Shown here in pieces: positions 1 through 15,689 of a stretch of 64,000 nucleotides of DNA (positions are counted from its first letter, which is position 1; every line of letters starts with the position of its first letter). A program made the translations under genes and the position numbers. The stretch is taken from contig CAJNOL010000269.1 of assembly GCA_905250125.1 (NCBI GenBank), forward strand, positions 1-64,000, given 5' to 3'. The notes beneath the pieces were generated by a model that searched no databases, was not told the origin of the DNA, and worked only from the letters and a program-made list of their open reading frames with translations. The DNA is from Rotaria sordida (lineage: Eukaryota > Rotifera > Eurotatoria > Philodinida > Philodinidae).

Positions 1-164
1 CAATAATAAGTAGGTGAGATACACATATAGATATATATATATATATATATACAGTCGTCAAGGTTAAATCATATTGAATCGATTCTCGATAACAAGAAAC
101 AATATAATATACATAATTTCTTTTCTATTAAAACAAATTTTATTTTATTTCATTGCTTCATTAG

Positions 165-3237
<3,073 letters not shown>

Positions 3238-5463
3238 TTGATAAAATAGGGTGGCTCTGCATGTATGTGTGTATGTTTGTCTATGTTTCTTCTTTTTGTA
3301 TTTTATTAATTGTTTCTGTATGTTTGTGTTTCTGAATGATGTGTTATCACAATGAAATCAATTCGGACGCATGAACACAAAAAAAAAAGAAAAAAGCGAA
3401 ATGAAGAAGCGTCTGACTGTGATACACACAAGTATAGGCTCTCTAATTCTCATTCATTAGCCTAGCAGCCATGGTTTACTTTCTTCTTTTCATTTGTGCG
3501 TGTGTGTTTTTTTTCCTAAAAAAAAACAAAAACAGTGTTTATCAAGAATCATTCCCATTAAAAAAAAAACATAGAAGAACACAAATTAAAATTTAATAAA
3601 AAAAAAAAAACAATAGAGAGATTTACTATCATGATCACTGTACATTTTCTTTTTTTTTTTGTCGCAGCCAAAAAAAACAACAACACAGCAACAAATAGAT
3701 ATTTTTTGTTTTTTCACTTATTCAAATAAATCTTATTCATTTACACAAACATGCACGTATGATTTTTCTTTTTGTTTGTTTGTTTGTTTGTCTATTGTGT
3801 TTTTTTTCTTTCTTTTCTTACCATAATATGTTTCTTTGTCTTCTTTTTCTTTCCCTTTCTAATATCTATCTTTCACATATAGAAAACATTTCTTATTTCT
3901 TTTGTGCACTCGATGTGTTTGTTCAAAAAATAAAACGACGATCGAATTTCTATATAACATACACACATACATATAATATATTATATACAATTAAAGTCAG
4001 TTTTTGCGCTCGATATGTTTCTTTTTTTTTGTTTCGTTTTTCTTTTTTTTTGTTCATTATTCTTCTTTTTCTTCCTGCTTTGTCTTCTGAAGATCTCATT
4101 ATCATTAAAATAAAGAGAAAAGAAAACATGCATTCAAAGAAAAATAACACCAAATATATACATATATGAATTAACGCGCAAAAAGACAAAAAAATAAATC
4201 GATTAATTCTTTGAATTTGTAATCATTTTTTGTCATATTATAAAAAGTAAAATATTTGTCAGTGGTATCATCAAAAAAAAGAAATAGATGCATGACATTA
4301 TTCGATAACTAGTTTTATTAAATGATTTCAAATCAATTAACGACGACTAAAGTATTTACAAACAACGTGTTCAATAGTGAAAAATTTAAAATAGAAAAGG
4401 TATTTTTTTTGTTTTGTTATTAACTCAACAAGACAAACTATTTGTGTTGAAAATGAAATAAATGGATATATGCAAGATGAGCACGAAACGAGACATGAGA
4501 ATAAGAAAACAAAACGGACACTATCAATCTTTCTACATCCACACTTCTATTCTCATCTCGCTCCAAGTGCCTTCAGAATCGTTGTACGCATCTTTTGGGA
4601 TTCCGGAATAAACAATATTGAAAGTTATTAATATAACAAAACTGTAGAATTACAATTATCGATAGTAATCATTTAATTATTTATGTTCATTAACTGATAT
4701 TAACAAAGTCAAAAGGCAGACTGAATTGATTTTGCTATAAATAATTTTAAAGAAGCGAGGTTTAAAATATATTAAACAATTTCAGACGCGAATATTTTAT
4801 TTACGAAATATAATTAAGAGATAAAATATATATTGATAATCATGCAGATGTTTTTATTTATTTTTCTTTGATTTTCCATTACATTATATATGTTCTATTC
4901 TTATTTATTATCTTTCTACAAGAATCTCTTCAGTTTTCCTCTCGGCATTATTTTGTCTTTCAGGGTTTTTTTGTATTAACCCAAATGATTTAATAACATG
5001 TACGGAAAGCAAAGAACAGCTTTATTAGTTTGCTGATAATAATATCAATTAATTATTCGAAATTTTTCATCATTATTGTTATATTTTGATATCATACAAT
5101 GAAAATTATAATAAAAGAAAAATCTGAAACTAAAAAAAAATTAAAACAAAAGATTATGTTATGAAATACGATCTAAAAGGAGTGTTGAAGTATAGGGGTA
5201 AAAATTTGTATCTCCACAGATTGTGACAGACGTTATTGATATACGATCGAAGAATGTACATCAATAACGTCTACATGAACTGCTTCCTTACTGCATTTCT
5301 AAAAGATTAAATAAAATGGTGGTGAAGGAATGTGTTTTAAAGTAATCTTCCTATAATTTATCAGATTAACTACATGGTCTTTCACATTTCAATTCCACAG
5401 GGGTTGCGCTAACAACTTTCATAAGTTTTCTTTAAATTGAATTAGTATTTTCTTTTGTATTAG
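3238..5463. other. Intergenic region with SRPK 3' UTR, A/T homopolymers
   Basis: No convincing coding exon. The first few hundred bases after the SRPK stop are probably 3' UTR, rich in poly-A and poly-T runs. Further on there is one perfect 13-bp inverted repeat (5228-5272). The end of the region probably contains the undetermined first exon(s) of the Q/N-rich gene downstream, because that gene's first recognisable exon starts right after a splice acceptor (TTTTGTATTAG). Confidence 0.6.
5228..5272. repeat. Perfect 13-bp inverted repeat (hairpin)
   Basis: AGACGTTATTGAT at 5228-5240 is exactly reverse-complemented as ATCAATAACGTCT at 5260-5272, with a 19-nt loop. It sits upstream of the Q/N-rich gene. 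It could be a regulatory palindrome, a small MITE remnant or chance; nothing else in the sequence decides. Confidence 0.6.
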
Positions 5464-8020
5464 TATTCGAATTTTTCATTAAATGATACTCAACACTTTT
5501 CTACTAATCCAAAAATTTTCTCAATTAACACAAATATCAAATCTAATATAAATAATATATCAGTATCAACACAAAATGATGATGATGACTTATCTCAAAT
5601 AAATTCTAATCAATCAACAACACTTATTTCATGGAATTTATTTTCACGTTCAAAATCTATTAATAAACAACAAGAAAAAACTATTCTTAATGAACATAAT
5701 CCAAATTTAATTTTAAGAAAACAAAATCTATCTGATCAAATCTATCAATCAAATTCAAAATCTGATTATATTGATTGGACAAATCCTCAATTAAATACAT
5801 CATCTATAGAAACAACAACAACAACAACAACAATTAATAATCAATTAGATGCTATAAATTTTCTTCAAGAATATTTAGATCATGGAAATAGTGATGTTTT
5901 AATTGATTTACTTCATGAAATAGCACAAGAAATAAATATTAATCAATCTACATATTCAGCTATAAATAATAATCATCTTCATTTAACACCAATATATAAT
6001 TCAAATCTTCAATTATCAAATAATAAAGAAAAAAAGAATAAGTTAGATGTTTAAATTTATTTAATTCATATTTTTTTTTCTTATATTTTAATATTCTATA
6101 GAAAAGAAAAATCTATTGATAAAGAAAAAAAAGATTCTCATGAAAATAAACGTAAGTTATATTTTATCTTGTCTTAAAACTATACAAAAGAAATCATTAA
6201 TTTTTCTTTTGTTTTTATTCTAGAAAAAAAAGATGATGTAAGTTTTTAAGAAAAAAAAATATGATATTTTCTCTCATTAAATATAACTAATTTTAGAAAA
6301 AAAAAGACAATGGTAATTAGTAATGAATGAGGGTTTTTTTTTGTTCTTGAAACTTTTGAAATGATATCTTATTTAAGATAATGAAGCGAAAAAGAAAAAA
6401 CCAAAAAAACACAAAGATAAAACAAAACAAATTGAAGAAACAACGACAACAACAACAACAACAACTGATTCAGATAATGCTGTAGATTCACCAGCTTTAA
6501 TCAATCCAACACGTATAAATTTCAATAATCCGAAATCACCATCCTATTCTCCAGTAGAAATAAATGGATTTCAATCTTTTTCTATACCTGTACCACAGTC
6601 AGGTGGATCATCTACAAATGGTCTTATTACGCCTGATCCATCTAATGTTCATATTCCACAACAATCAAATAGCAAGTATCAATATTTAATAGATCGATTG
6701 ATGAATTTTTTTTTTTATAAAATAGTTGCACATCTTTCTCAAGTTCAACAACAATTACAAACAAATCCTCAAAATTCTGTTGTAGATAAAACTACACATC
6801 TACATAATATGTCTGTACAACAACAATTACAATCATTATCACAAATGGTTTATTTTTTGATATTTGAGTTAATAATTTTTGAAAGAAAATTATTCTAGGC
6901 ACGTGATGGTGATGAAATTTTGATAACATTAAGTGTTAATGCATTAACTCAAAAACAACAAATAAATAATAATAATAATAATAATAATAATCAATATTAT
7001 CAAACATCTGTTCAGAATAATAATCCGTTTGTTTTTTTTTCTCGTTTAGAAATGATAATTAGGTTCGATAATTTTAGTTATTCTTCTTCACAATCATACA
7101 ATCAAATGATACCTCCATCAACAAGAATTATGATGCCACGTAATCTTGAAATTGTTGCAAAAGGTTAGAACTTTATCCTATATTCTATTGACATACTTTA
7201 TGTTTGTCGTTAACTTTAATAATCAAAAAATAATGGATAAAATTGTTGATTACATTATCAATATATTATTAAAATTTTATTTTATTCTTTATATTCTAGG
7301 CTTTGCTCGGGTACAAAATGAACATCCACAACCTCCACCATCGAATCCGTATTTGCAACAACAACAACCACCTATGATGCATTCATATAATCAGTCGCCT
7401 TATACATTCGTTCATCCACCTTTCGTACCTCGTTATCCAATGCCATGTCATTCGAGCAGTGGTCCTCCACAAGCACCTATTGGACCACCTATTCAACGTA
7501 TGTTTATGTTTGTCGATTAATTGAATATATGCATCTGAACTTTTAGCTATGTTTGCTCCACCTAATATGATGATATCTGGTGGATTTGTTCGACCACCTA
7601 ATTATACTGACTTTATGCCTGGTACGCGAAACAATGTTGACACTTGTAAGCATCTCTTTTTTTTTCGTTTAATCGAATTCATAAATAGTTGTAATTATCT
7701 TTTAAAATGAACAGATCTATTTAGGATATCGATTACGTTTCTTTTTTTGTTTATAATAATTTCTTTCAATTTTAGCTCATAATCTATCCCATATAAATAA
7801 TAGTAAGTGCGATTATTTATGTCAATCATCATTAAATCAACCAGATTTTCGTGGACGACCATCTCCTGGTATAATAATAAATCCATATTATTCTAATCCA
7901 TCTTCATCAATGAATTTTTCTGCTAAAAAATCTTCTAAACATAAAACAAAAAATCAATATAATCAACTACATAATATAAATTTCGAAAATATCAATCGAA
8001 CTTATTCATCTATTTATTAA
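5464..8020 (+). CDS. Unrecognised Q/N/S/P-rich protein, multi-exon
   Basis: Not recognised. Coding continues from an acceptor at 5463 through several short exons to the stop TAA at 8018-8020. The first large exon (5464 to about 6041) is S/N/T/Q-rich with a helical-looking piece (NFLQEYLDHGNSDVLIDLL). It is followed by a very basic lysine-rich stretch in small exons (about 6102-6470), an S/P-rich part, Q-rich segments (VQQQLQ twice), poly-N near 6965-6990, and a P-rich segment (HPPFVPRYPMP, GPPQAPIGPP). The end reads INRTYSSIY. Splicing near 6676-6726 and 7030-7080 is uncertain; reading straight through the first keeps the frame. No ATG was found for the first exon. The composition suggests a disordered nuclear scaffold or cofactor, but that is only inference. 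It is tail-to-tail with the VGLL4 homologue. Confidence 0.6.
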
Positions 8021-8187
8021 ATTTTTTTTGTTTTAATTTTTAAAACAAATATATTTTATTTATTTGTCATGTATACATTGACACCGGGTGTCATCAGATA
8101 GATAGAGAAAAGAAAAAACGAAGAGATATGATAACAAACAGACAGAAAAAAAAATACAGCTAGAATTACGTATGTATTAAAATATAG

Positions 8188-9305
8188 TCATGATTTGTCT
8201 TTTAATTTTTCCCATGTCGTTGCACCTAAAGCTTTAGCAAAATGATCATCAACAACAGATTCTGTTATTGATGATGTTTTATCTTCATTTAATGATGTTG
8301 TCAATGGCCAAAATTTACCAAGTGATCGAGCAAAATGTTCTTCAATTGAATCAACTATAAATAAAATATAAAATAATTTTATTTGATAAAAGTTGGTTTG
8401 TTTCTTTTTTTAAATCAAACCTGGTGTTCGTTCTGTAGGTGAACTATTTGATGATGAATTTTCTGGTGTTAAAAATCCACCTGTAAATTTATCATAATTA
8501 TTTCCGAGAGATTTTCGAAAATGTTCATCTATTGTTGTATGTGTTTCTTTTGATTTATCTAAAAAATATAATTATTTAAAAACTATTTTTAAAATAAGAA
8601 GAAAACAAAAACCTTAATGAAATACCTTCAACTACTTTATAACCATATTGTTGTTGATTTTGATATTGTTCAATTTCTGTTCGATAAGTATCAAGAAATT
8701 GTTGAGCAAGAACTTTTTGTGCCATAATACATTCATAAGATGATGATGGACATGTATTTTCATGTTGATTATTTGTTGAATTAGCAATTAAATATGCATA
8801 ATGTTGTCGTAATAATTCTAAATGAGGTGATGATGGTGGTGTTGATGCAACAGCTGGTGGAAGATAAATTTGAAGTGGATCTTCTTGAGACATTGTTCTT
8901 CAAAAAAGAAAATATAAAAAGATTCATTTTTAATAAAAAAGAAAAAGAAAAACTAAATTCATTTCTTAATGGAAAATATTATTTCAAGCTGCTTTTTTTT
9001 TCTTCCTACATTTGTAAGAGATATATATTAAATATATGTCTATCTCAAATAACTAGATCACTGTTGTTCTTATTCGATTTATAAATAAACGCTTGAATAA
9101 GACAAAAAACAAAATTATGAATTTACTGTTTGATCGTTGTTGATTGATGATGTGTTGAACAATGTTCATGTTGACCACTATTCGAATTGTCGATATCAAT
9201 TGTTGGTGTATCAATAATATAAGCTCGACGTTTTTTTAATGGAAGATTTTTTGGTATCTGATTTTGATTGCACATTGAATTGTTGCTATTGTTATTCCCG
9301 TACAT
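8188..9305 (-). CDS. VGLL4: Vestigial-like protein 4 homologue, three TDU motifs, 251 aa
   Basis: TEAD-binding transcriptional cofactor of the Hippo pathway, nuclear; VGLL4 proteins compete with YAP for TEAD. Exons (minus strand): 9127-9305, 8626-8897, 8421-8558, 8188-8354, all in phase, giving 251 residues from ATG at 9305. A basic patch (LPLKKRRAY, near residue 25) resembles the N-terminal K/R segment of VGLL4. Three Tondu motifs follow at the C-terminal half: IDEHFRKSLG (160-169), IEEHFARSLG (200-209) and VDDHFAKALG (231-240), the last followed by W-x-x-L and a very short tail. Human VGLL4 has two such motifs, so the third is notable. An acceptor-like TTTTTTAG at 9328 upstream of the ATG suggests a spliced 5' UTR, with a possible leader exon around 9425. 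Confidence 0.93.
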
Positions 9306-11182
9306 CGTAGAAAATATTTCAAAAATTCTAAAAAAACAAAAAAACAAAAATAAAAGGTAATTTTTTTTTGAATTTTATATACATTTATGTCTTTGTATTC
9401 ATTTTTAAAAAGAATATACAAACCTGAAGGTGTGATGAAAATATAGAATGATTGATTGTATCTACATTATTGAAATAATTCTCATTCTTAACATAGTTTG
9501 ATTAGAAAATGTATGACCACGAATAGTATTCGTTCTTTTTTATTTTTTTATTCGTTTTATTATGTTTTTTTTCTGTCTTACTAAACAATTTAGATAAGGA
9601 AGAAAAAAAAGAAGCTATTACACAGTCGTTAACGATAAAACAATATAACTAAAAAAACTAGAATAAAAATTTTTTCCTTATACAACAGTAAAATTAAAGT
9701 TATCCAACTACTGACCATATGTCGCCCTCTGTAAACTTGTTTCATAGATTTTTTTCCTAGGGGTTATAGTCCTGACGTCTGTTCTTGTTTTTTTTCCTCT
9801 TACTTCGTGTTTATTGTATATACGTATGCTTTAGACTATAAACGCACAAATAAATAATGCCACACCATATATAACTAAGTATAAAAAAACCAGGCGTCAA
9901 ATACAACAAACATCAACAAAATAAAATAAAAATCCAATAATATTTCTGTTAATAATACGTAACAGCATGTTATTCACTTACAACCGATCTTGCAAAATAA
10001 TATTAAAAAAAATATAGTCAAAGAAGAAGAGAAAAAGAAAAACATAGAAAGCAATCGATAAGGAAGATTGTATTTGTCATTCTATAAACTATGACGGATA
10101 TCAAACAACATATTTATTCGAGAAGAAAAAAGAAGGACATTTTTGTTTTCTTTTTTTTTTTTTTATTTTTTGGAATAAAATGACGAATAAAGCAATTTTA
10201 AAATACAAATGATATATAACGCATTTTTTATTTTCATGAGAGAAAAAGAATTTTTTTTGCTTCTCTCAATTCTAAAAATACATCATCTAATATTTGCCTA
10301 CTATTAAAATGTTTTTTCAATCACTTCATACAAGCTAACAAGTTATTTTAAGACGTTTTATTTTTTGGAAGAAAAAATGTCGAAGTTTATATTTTTCAAA
10401 AAATATACGAGAAATGCCCTTACATAAACATACACACGGTTTCTTACCGTTGGCTTTTTTTTGTGTTGTTGTGTGATTGTTTACTAGACTAATAGACAGT
10501 CGCTACTATATATATGTCTATGAAGAACTTATTGACAGCATAGCTGATTTTACGCATTCCATTTAACTATTCGGTTTTTATGTAATATATTTCTCATAGA
10601 AAAGAAAAATAGTTTCGCTCTTCTTACTTGTTAATTAGAAGTATGCCTCTCATTAAAATTCCAAAAGAGATGTGCCAACGATAAATCTTATCAATTGCAT
10701 GTGTTAATTACGCAAATAAAATAAATCATAACTGATAAATTTTACTCATTTTCTTCAGCAATACGTCAATAAAAAGCATTTATTTATTAGAAAGAAAAAT
10801 CATCATGTCAAACATACGCATGTGTTCATTATGAGTGAATATATAAAAAAAAATGCATGACCGATGAAGGTATGCTATGTCAAATAAATAGAATGACGGA
10901 GAAAGAAGAAGAAGAAGAAGAAGACGAAAAAAATAAGAAAGAATATGTCGAGTATGTCATGACTAAAAATAAGTCTCTAATTACAGAACACGTTAAATAG
11001 TCAAAAAGTTTATTAACATGCTGAAATATATTGATGAAATGAATAGATTACTCAGACGAATCAAACGAATCATTACATACGTCAACATGATGACTAATTA
11101 ATTACTCAGTTATGAGGAAGGATATGATAAATATTAATGTACATGAAGAATAAATATTAAAAGTGCAATTTAACACAATTAT
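9306..11182. other. Intergenic: VGLL4 upstream region and LRRC74-like downstream region
   Basis: No supported coding exon on either strand. The part nearest VGLL4 is likely its 5' UTR and promoter. The rest is AT-rich with poly-A/T runs and a short GAA microsatellite at about 10900-10925. No RNA gene or transposon ends were recognised. Confidence 0.5.
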
Positions 11183-14100
11183 TTAACCAATACTCATTGA
11201 TCTATAAAGAAAATAATTAATACATTAAAAAAAAATCGAAAATCTTTTTTTTTCAAACCTAAGTGGAATCTGTCCTGGTTCATTATCTCGTCCCTATATC
11301 AAAATTATTATTTCTTTAATACAATACGAAAGCAAAAAAACAGTAAAGACTTACCAAATATTTCATAATATCATCAATGCGAGCTATTGGAAATGGAATT
11401 TTTGCTTTTCTTAATCCATTAAGAAATTGTTCATATGTAATTATTGATATTGTCGTACGTGTTCCTTCATTTGAACTAAATATATCTGATAAAGTAATTG
11501 AATGTTCTTCACAATAAGCATGTATTAAATTTAAAAGATGATTTGTAAAATGTTCAACTGTTTGTCTTACTGGTCCAACATAACATGTTAATTTAGGATG
11601 ATTTAAAAATAGTAAATCAATTTTTGATATTTGTTTTGCACTGATTGTTAAACCCTTAGAAAGAAAGAAAAAGAAACAAAGTCATATCTCAATGAAATAA
11701 ATTTCATGAAAATCGAACAAAAAAAAAAAAGACGTACTGTTAAATCAAGTTCTTCTAATGTAATATTATTCATTTGTGATAATGATTCTAATATTATCAT
11801 TAAACAACGTGTATCAATATGATTTCGTCCTAACTGAAACCAAAAAGAAAAAAGAAAAAATCAAAGCATCAAAATTTTTTTTTTTTTTGTACTCGAAATA
11901 TTTTTAATGATTGATTTGTTGCAGCAGATACAATCATTTTATATACTTGAGAATCTTTTCCAGTAATTAATAATGATGGATTTTCTTTAATTGTTGCATC
12001 ATATCTACATATCAATTGATTACCATGTAAACTTAATTCACATAATGACATGTTACGTGTTAAAGAATTTGTTAATATTTCAATTGTATCATTTGTAAAA
12101 CTATTATGTGATAAATCAAGTGATATTAATTTATTATTATCACCAATTGCTTTAGCTAAAGCTTTAGCACCCATTAAACGAATACTACACCAACTAACAT
12201 CAAGATTAAGTAACATATTATTATCAGCTGAAAAAATAAAAATATCATTTTCTTTGTTTTTCTTGAATTTAAAAAAATAATTTACTTAGCCATTCAGCAA
12301 TATGTTTTCCACCTACTTCATCTAATTGATTATGACTTATATTAAGAGTTATCAAACTTTGATGATCCTATTTATAATTTTTTTTTTTGTTAATATTATT
12401 TTTTATAATCAAAAAACGTTATTTACCTCTAATCTTGAAAGTAAAAATTTAATATCATTAGCTGATAATTCATTTCCTATATGAAATAATAAATATTAAT
12501 AATAAAAATCGAAAAATTTCTATTACTAACCAGCTACACTTAAAGTTTTTATTTGAGCACATTGAGTAAGAGCATCAGCTAATTTACGAATACCTTTCGT
12601 ACCGAGATTATTAAATGAAAGATCCTAGAAAAAAAAAGGAAATATTTTCTATTATTTAAAAAATTTGATGTTATATTTTCTAATTATAACAAATAATGTA
12701 AAAATATTCAAAAATTAAAGAATGGAATGTCTAAAGTCATATTACGAATTTTCGTTTTGTTTTTGAAAGTATAAAGTCTAAAATATTCATAAGAAATAAC
12801 AGAATCTACATTCAACAAATTTTTTTGATATGTACTTAGAAGAAATAAACATTTTCGGAAACTTCAAAGTTTGAGTATTGATTTAAAAGATTAAAAATAA
12901 ATCCATTGATATTGTTTTGAATATAAAAATAAAGAAAAATATTGTTTAATCCTTTCAAGATCAACGTACAGAATTTTGCATGCTTTTTTCTTTTGAATAA
13001 TTCGTAAACGTAAGAAAAATATTGCAGTTTTGTCAGCTAATCTCAAATATTGTTTTTTACTTTTGCTTGTAAGTGAAGTCTTTTCTAGCAATATTTAACC
13101 TGCAGATATTTTTCCTGTACAGTTTAATTATTATATTTTTACATGAATTATGACGAACATTAACCATAAAAGATATAGTAGAGTGGATGATTCTTAGTTC
13201 CTCATTCTTATCTTCCAATGTATGTTCCAAGTGTGTGTGCGTGTGTATTCATTTCCGATGAATTTCTCGAATCATGATATTAGTTAATCCTCATAGTTTA
13301 TGTAAATAATCGAAAGAATATTCACATGAATATCTAATGCAATTTTCAAATGAAAATAATTTTTCACAGCTGAGTTTTGAATTTTTTTGGAAAAGGGACT
13401 TAAACTTCATTGGTGATGCTCGATCGTAAAATAGCTGTATTTTAGAAGCTATTAAGACTTAAAACTTCACTTTGAAATTAACCATATATTAAAATATATA
13501 TATTACATACATAGTCCTCAATATATATATTTTCTGTAAGAATTCGATAGACATATGCCATTCCGCCATTACCAATATTGTTCGATGCCAAATTAAGTGA
13601 TAGAACAGTTGTATTACGCTAAATATACATTTTAACAATTGAAAATGATACATTGAAATGAAAAATAAAACCTACAATAAGACTGGCTGCTAATGCTGCA
13701 CATCCTCGTGGACCAAGTCCATAATTACGTAAATTTATTTCTGTTGTATTTAATGATCGAACAATGATTGAACAAGGACAAATATTTAAACGTGTACATG
13801 TTTCTTCATATATTTGTACACATGATTTATCTAATCCTGACATACTTTCTATTGAAAAAACAAATGAATAGAGGTAGTATACTTCCGAGATTGGAACTAA
13901 CACTTTTTTCATTACAAAATGATATCTTTTACGATCGTTTCAATATTTTTGCCGTTACAATTTTAATAGTAAAATTCTCTTCAAGGAAGGATATTGCAGG
14001 TCATGCGAATCGTGCAAGATGTCTCGAGCTCATTGACACTGCTAGAAAATGATATCGCATCTGTCGCTAGTACATGTATTACTAAGTGCGAAACGAGGAT

Positions 14101-14830
14101 CAAAACGTTTTTCTGACTGAGAGCAAAAACGATTGGTTCTACTCATCAGTAGGATATATATATATACATAGAATTACATTTTGTTTTTTTTTTGCAATAG
14201 ATTCTATATTTACCTTTTTCATGTTCTACAATTACTGCATCATCCCATCCTTGATTATCTAATTCAGTTGTTGGTAATGTTGATATTTTTTTTTTATTTT
14301 GAGAAGTAAAGTTTCTAACTTTAATGTCTGTATCTGATTCTGTTAATATAGGAACTTCAAATGGATTTGAACGTTGTGAAAGTTTAGTTGGTTGTGATGT
14401 AGTTTGTGCTAAACGTGTATAACCATTTTCAATAATAGAAAATTGTCTTGATTCAATTATTGATTCAATAGCTGGATCACGTTTAACTGATACACTACCA
14501 TAAGTATATAATTGTTGATGTGGATTTTTTAATCGAACACGTTTACTATCACCATGTACTGAGGAACTTATTGATTTTGTTGTTGGTATTCGAACTGAAT
14601 GACTTGTACTCGTTCGATCAATAACTTCTTTTTGATCAATTTCATTTTCACCTAATTCTACTTGTGATTCTTCAATATAATCATCTTCAAGATAAACATC
14701 ATCACCTAATTCCCATGTTGGATCTTCAACAATATCATTTAAACTCTAATTATTTCAAACAAAAATAAAATTATTCTAAATAATCTTCTTCTTCCAGGTT
14801 TTATTTTTCTTTTACCTCAGATGGAAACAT
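11183..14830 (-). CDS. LRRC74: Leucine-rich repeat protein, LRRC74-like, 12 exons, 612 aa
   Basis: Ribonuclease-inhibitor-type LRR protein; the cellular role of LRRC74 proteins is poorly known. Exons (minus strand): 14816-14830, 14214-14745, 13676-13848, 13511-13618, 12531-12624, 12427-12476, 12286-12367, 11893-12227, 11738-11833, 11355-11654, 11259-11293, 11183-11201; the lengths sum to 613 codons in one frame. The N-terminal 180 residues are acidic/S/T-rich and probably disordered. A family-typical block follows (YEETCTRLNICP, then LRNYGLGPRGCAALA), then repeated LxxLDLSxNxLxxxG units such as DLSFNNLGTKGIRKLA. The last 100-residue exon is more globular, with no visible LRR. Introns of 886 bp (12625-13510) and 365 bp (13849-14213) are long for this window and hold no recognised gene. 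The LRRC74 assignment is by memory of the family; NLRC-like or tonsoku-like LRRs are less likely. Confidence 0.85.
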
Positions 14831-15263
14831 ATTAAGAAGTTTTTTTTCTTTTCTTCTATACCGATTTCGATTTTTTTAAAACTTATTCGAACGACAACAA
14901 AAGAATGTTTGTCTGTAATGCATTTATACTAATACGTATTATTGTTAATTTTTGTTTGCTTGAGGTTGAATAAAAAAAGAAAACAACGTATGAAAAAGAA
15001 ATATAACCATGGATTTTCTTTTTTTTCTCTCTTTCAATTTTTATTTTTTCAAAATTGAAAGAAAGGTGAAGAAGGTGTATTTCAAGTTTTCTTTTTAAAA
15101 TTATTATGATTGAATAAGAAAAGAAAAAAATCTTTTGATCGATTCAACCACATATACAAAACATTTTCTTTAGACAAAAAAAATCTATTAAGAGAATTTT
15201 TCTTTTATTATAAAAATAATAACAATTGCTTATTGAAAACTAAAATTAAAAAAAGAACGTAAA
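14831..15263. other. Intergenic, nothing recognised
   Basis: Upstream of the LRRC74-like gene. AT-rich with poly-T and poly-A runs; likely its promoter and 5' UTR together with the 3' UTR of the small ORF beyond. No coding signal. Confidence 0.5.
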
Positions 15264-15659
15264 TCAATGAAGTTTTCGAATAGTAGCTTGTGCAGATCGA
15301 CTTGTAATAATAGGTTGTGGAACAATATACAATTGATTTTCTTGTTTTAATAACGAAGAATCTATAATTGATGGATGTAATCGACGAAGTCCAGAATAAA
15401 TTTCTTGTTGAAATAAATATAATTTTTCTGGTTGATCATTAAGACGAACAGATTTATGATGATATAAACGTATAAGTAATTGTGTTGATGAATCAGTTGA
15501 ATTTTTTAGACGATCAATAAGATCAAGTAATCCTTGTTGAATATTAATATTATTTCTTACATTACATTGAAGTGATGTTAAACAACGACGTTTCATAGGC
15601 GTTGAAGGTCGAGTTTTAATTTTTAAGATCATATTTGGAGATGAGATTGCAGTTGACAT
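15264..15659 (-). CDS. Small unknown protein, single exon, 131 aa
   Basis: Open frame with codon use like neighbouring genes. I chose the ATG at 15657-15659 (MSTAISSPNM) over one ten codons upstream because the intervening residues are a phenylalanine/isoleucine run read from poly-T. The protein is basic at the start (KIKTRPSTPMKRRC), with an amphipathic middle (LLDLIDRLKNS) and an LRRLHPS segment. There is no signal peptide, membrane segment or recognisable domain. No introns, unlike almost every gene around it, so it could be a retro-copy or a terminal exon of a longer transcript. Confidence 0.55.
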   Translation of the reverse strand: MSTAISSPNMILKIKTRPSTPMKRRCLTSLQCNVRNNINIQQGLLDLIDRLKNSTDSSTQLLIRLYHHKSVRLNDQPEKLYLFQQEIYSGLRRLHPSIIDSSLLKQENQLYIVPQPIITSRSAQATIRKLH

Positions 15660-15689
15660 GATAAAAAAAAATTTCATAATGTTATACAT

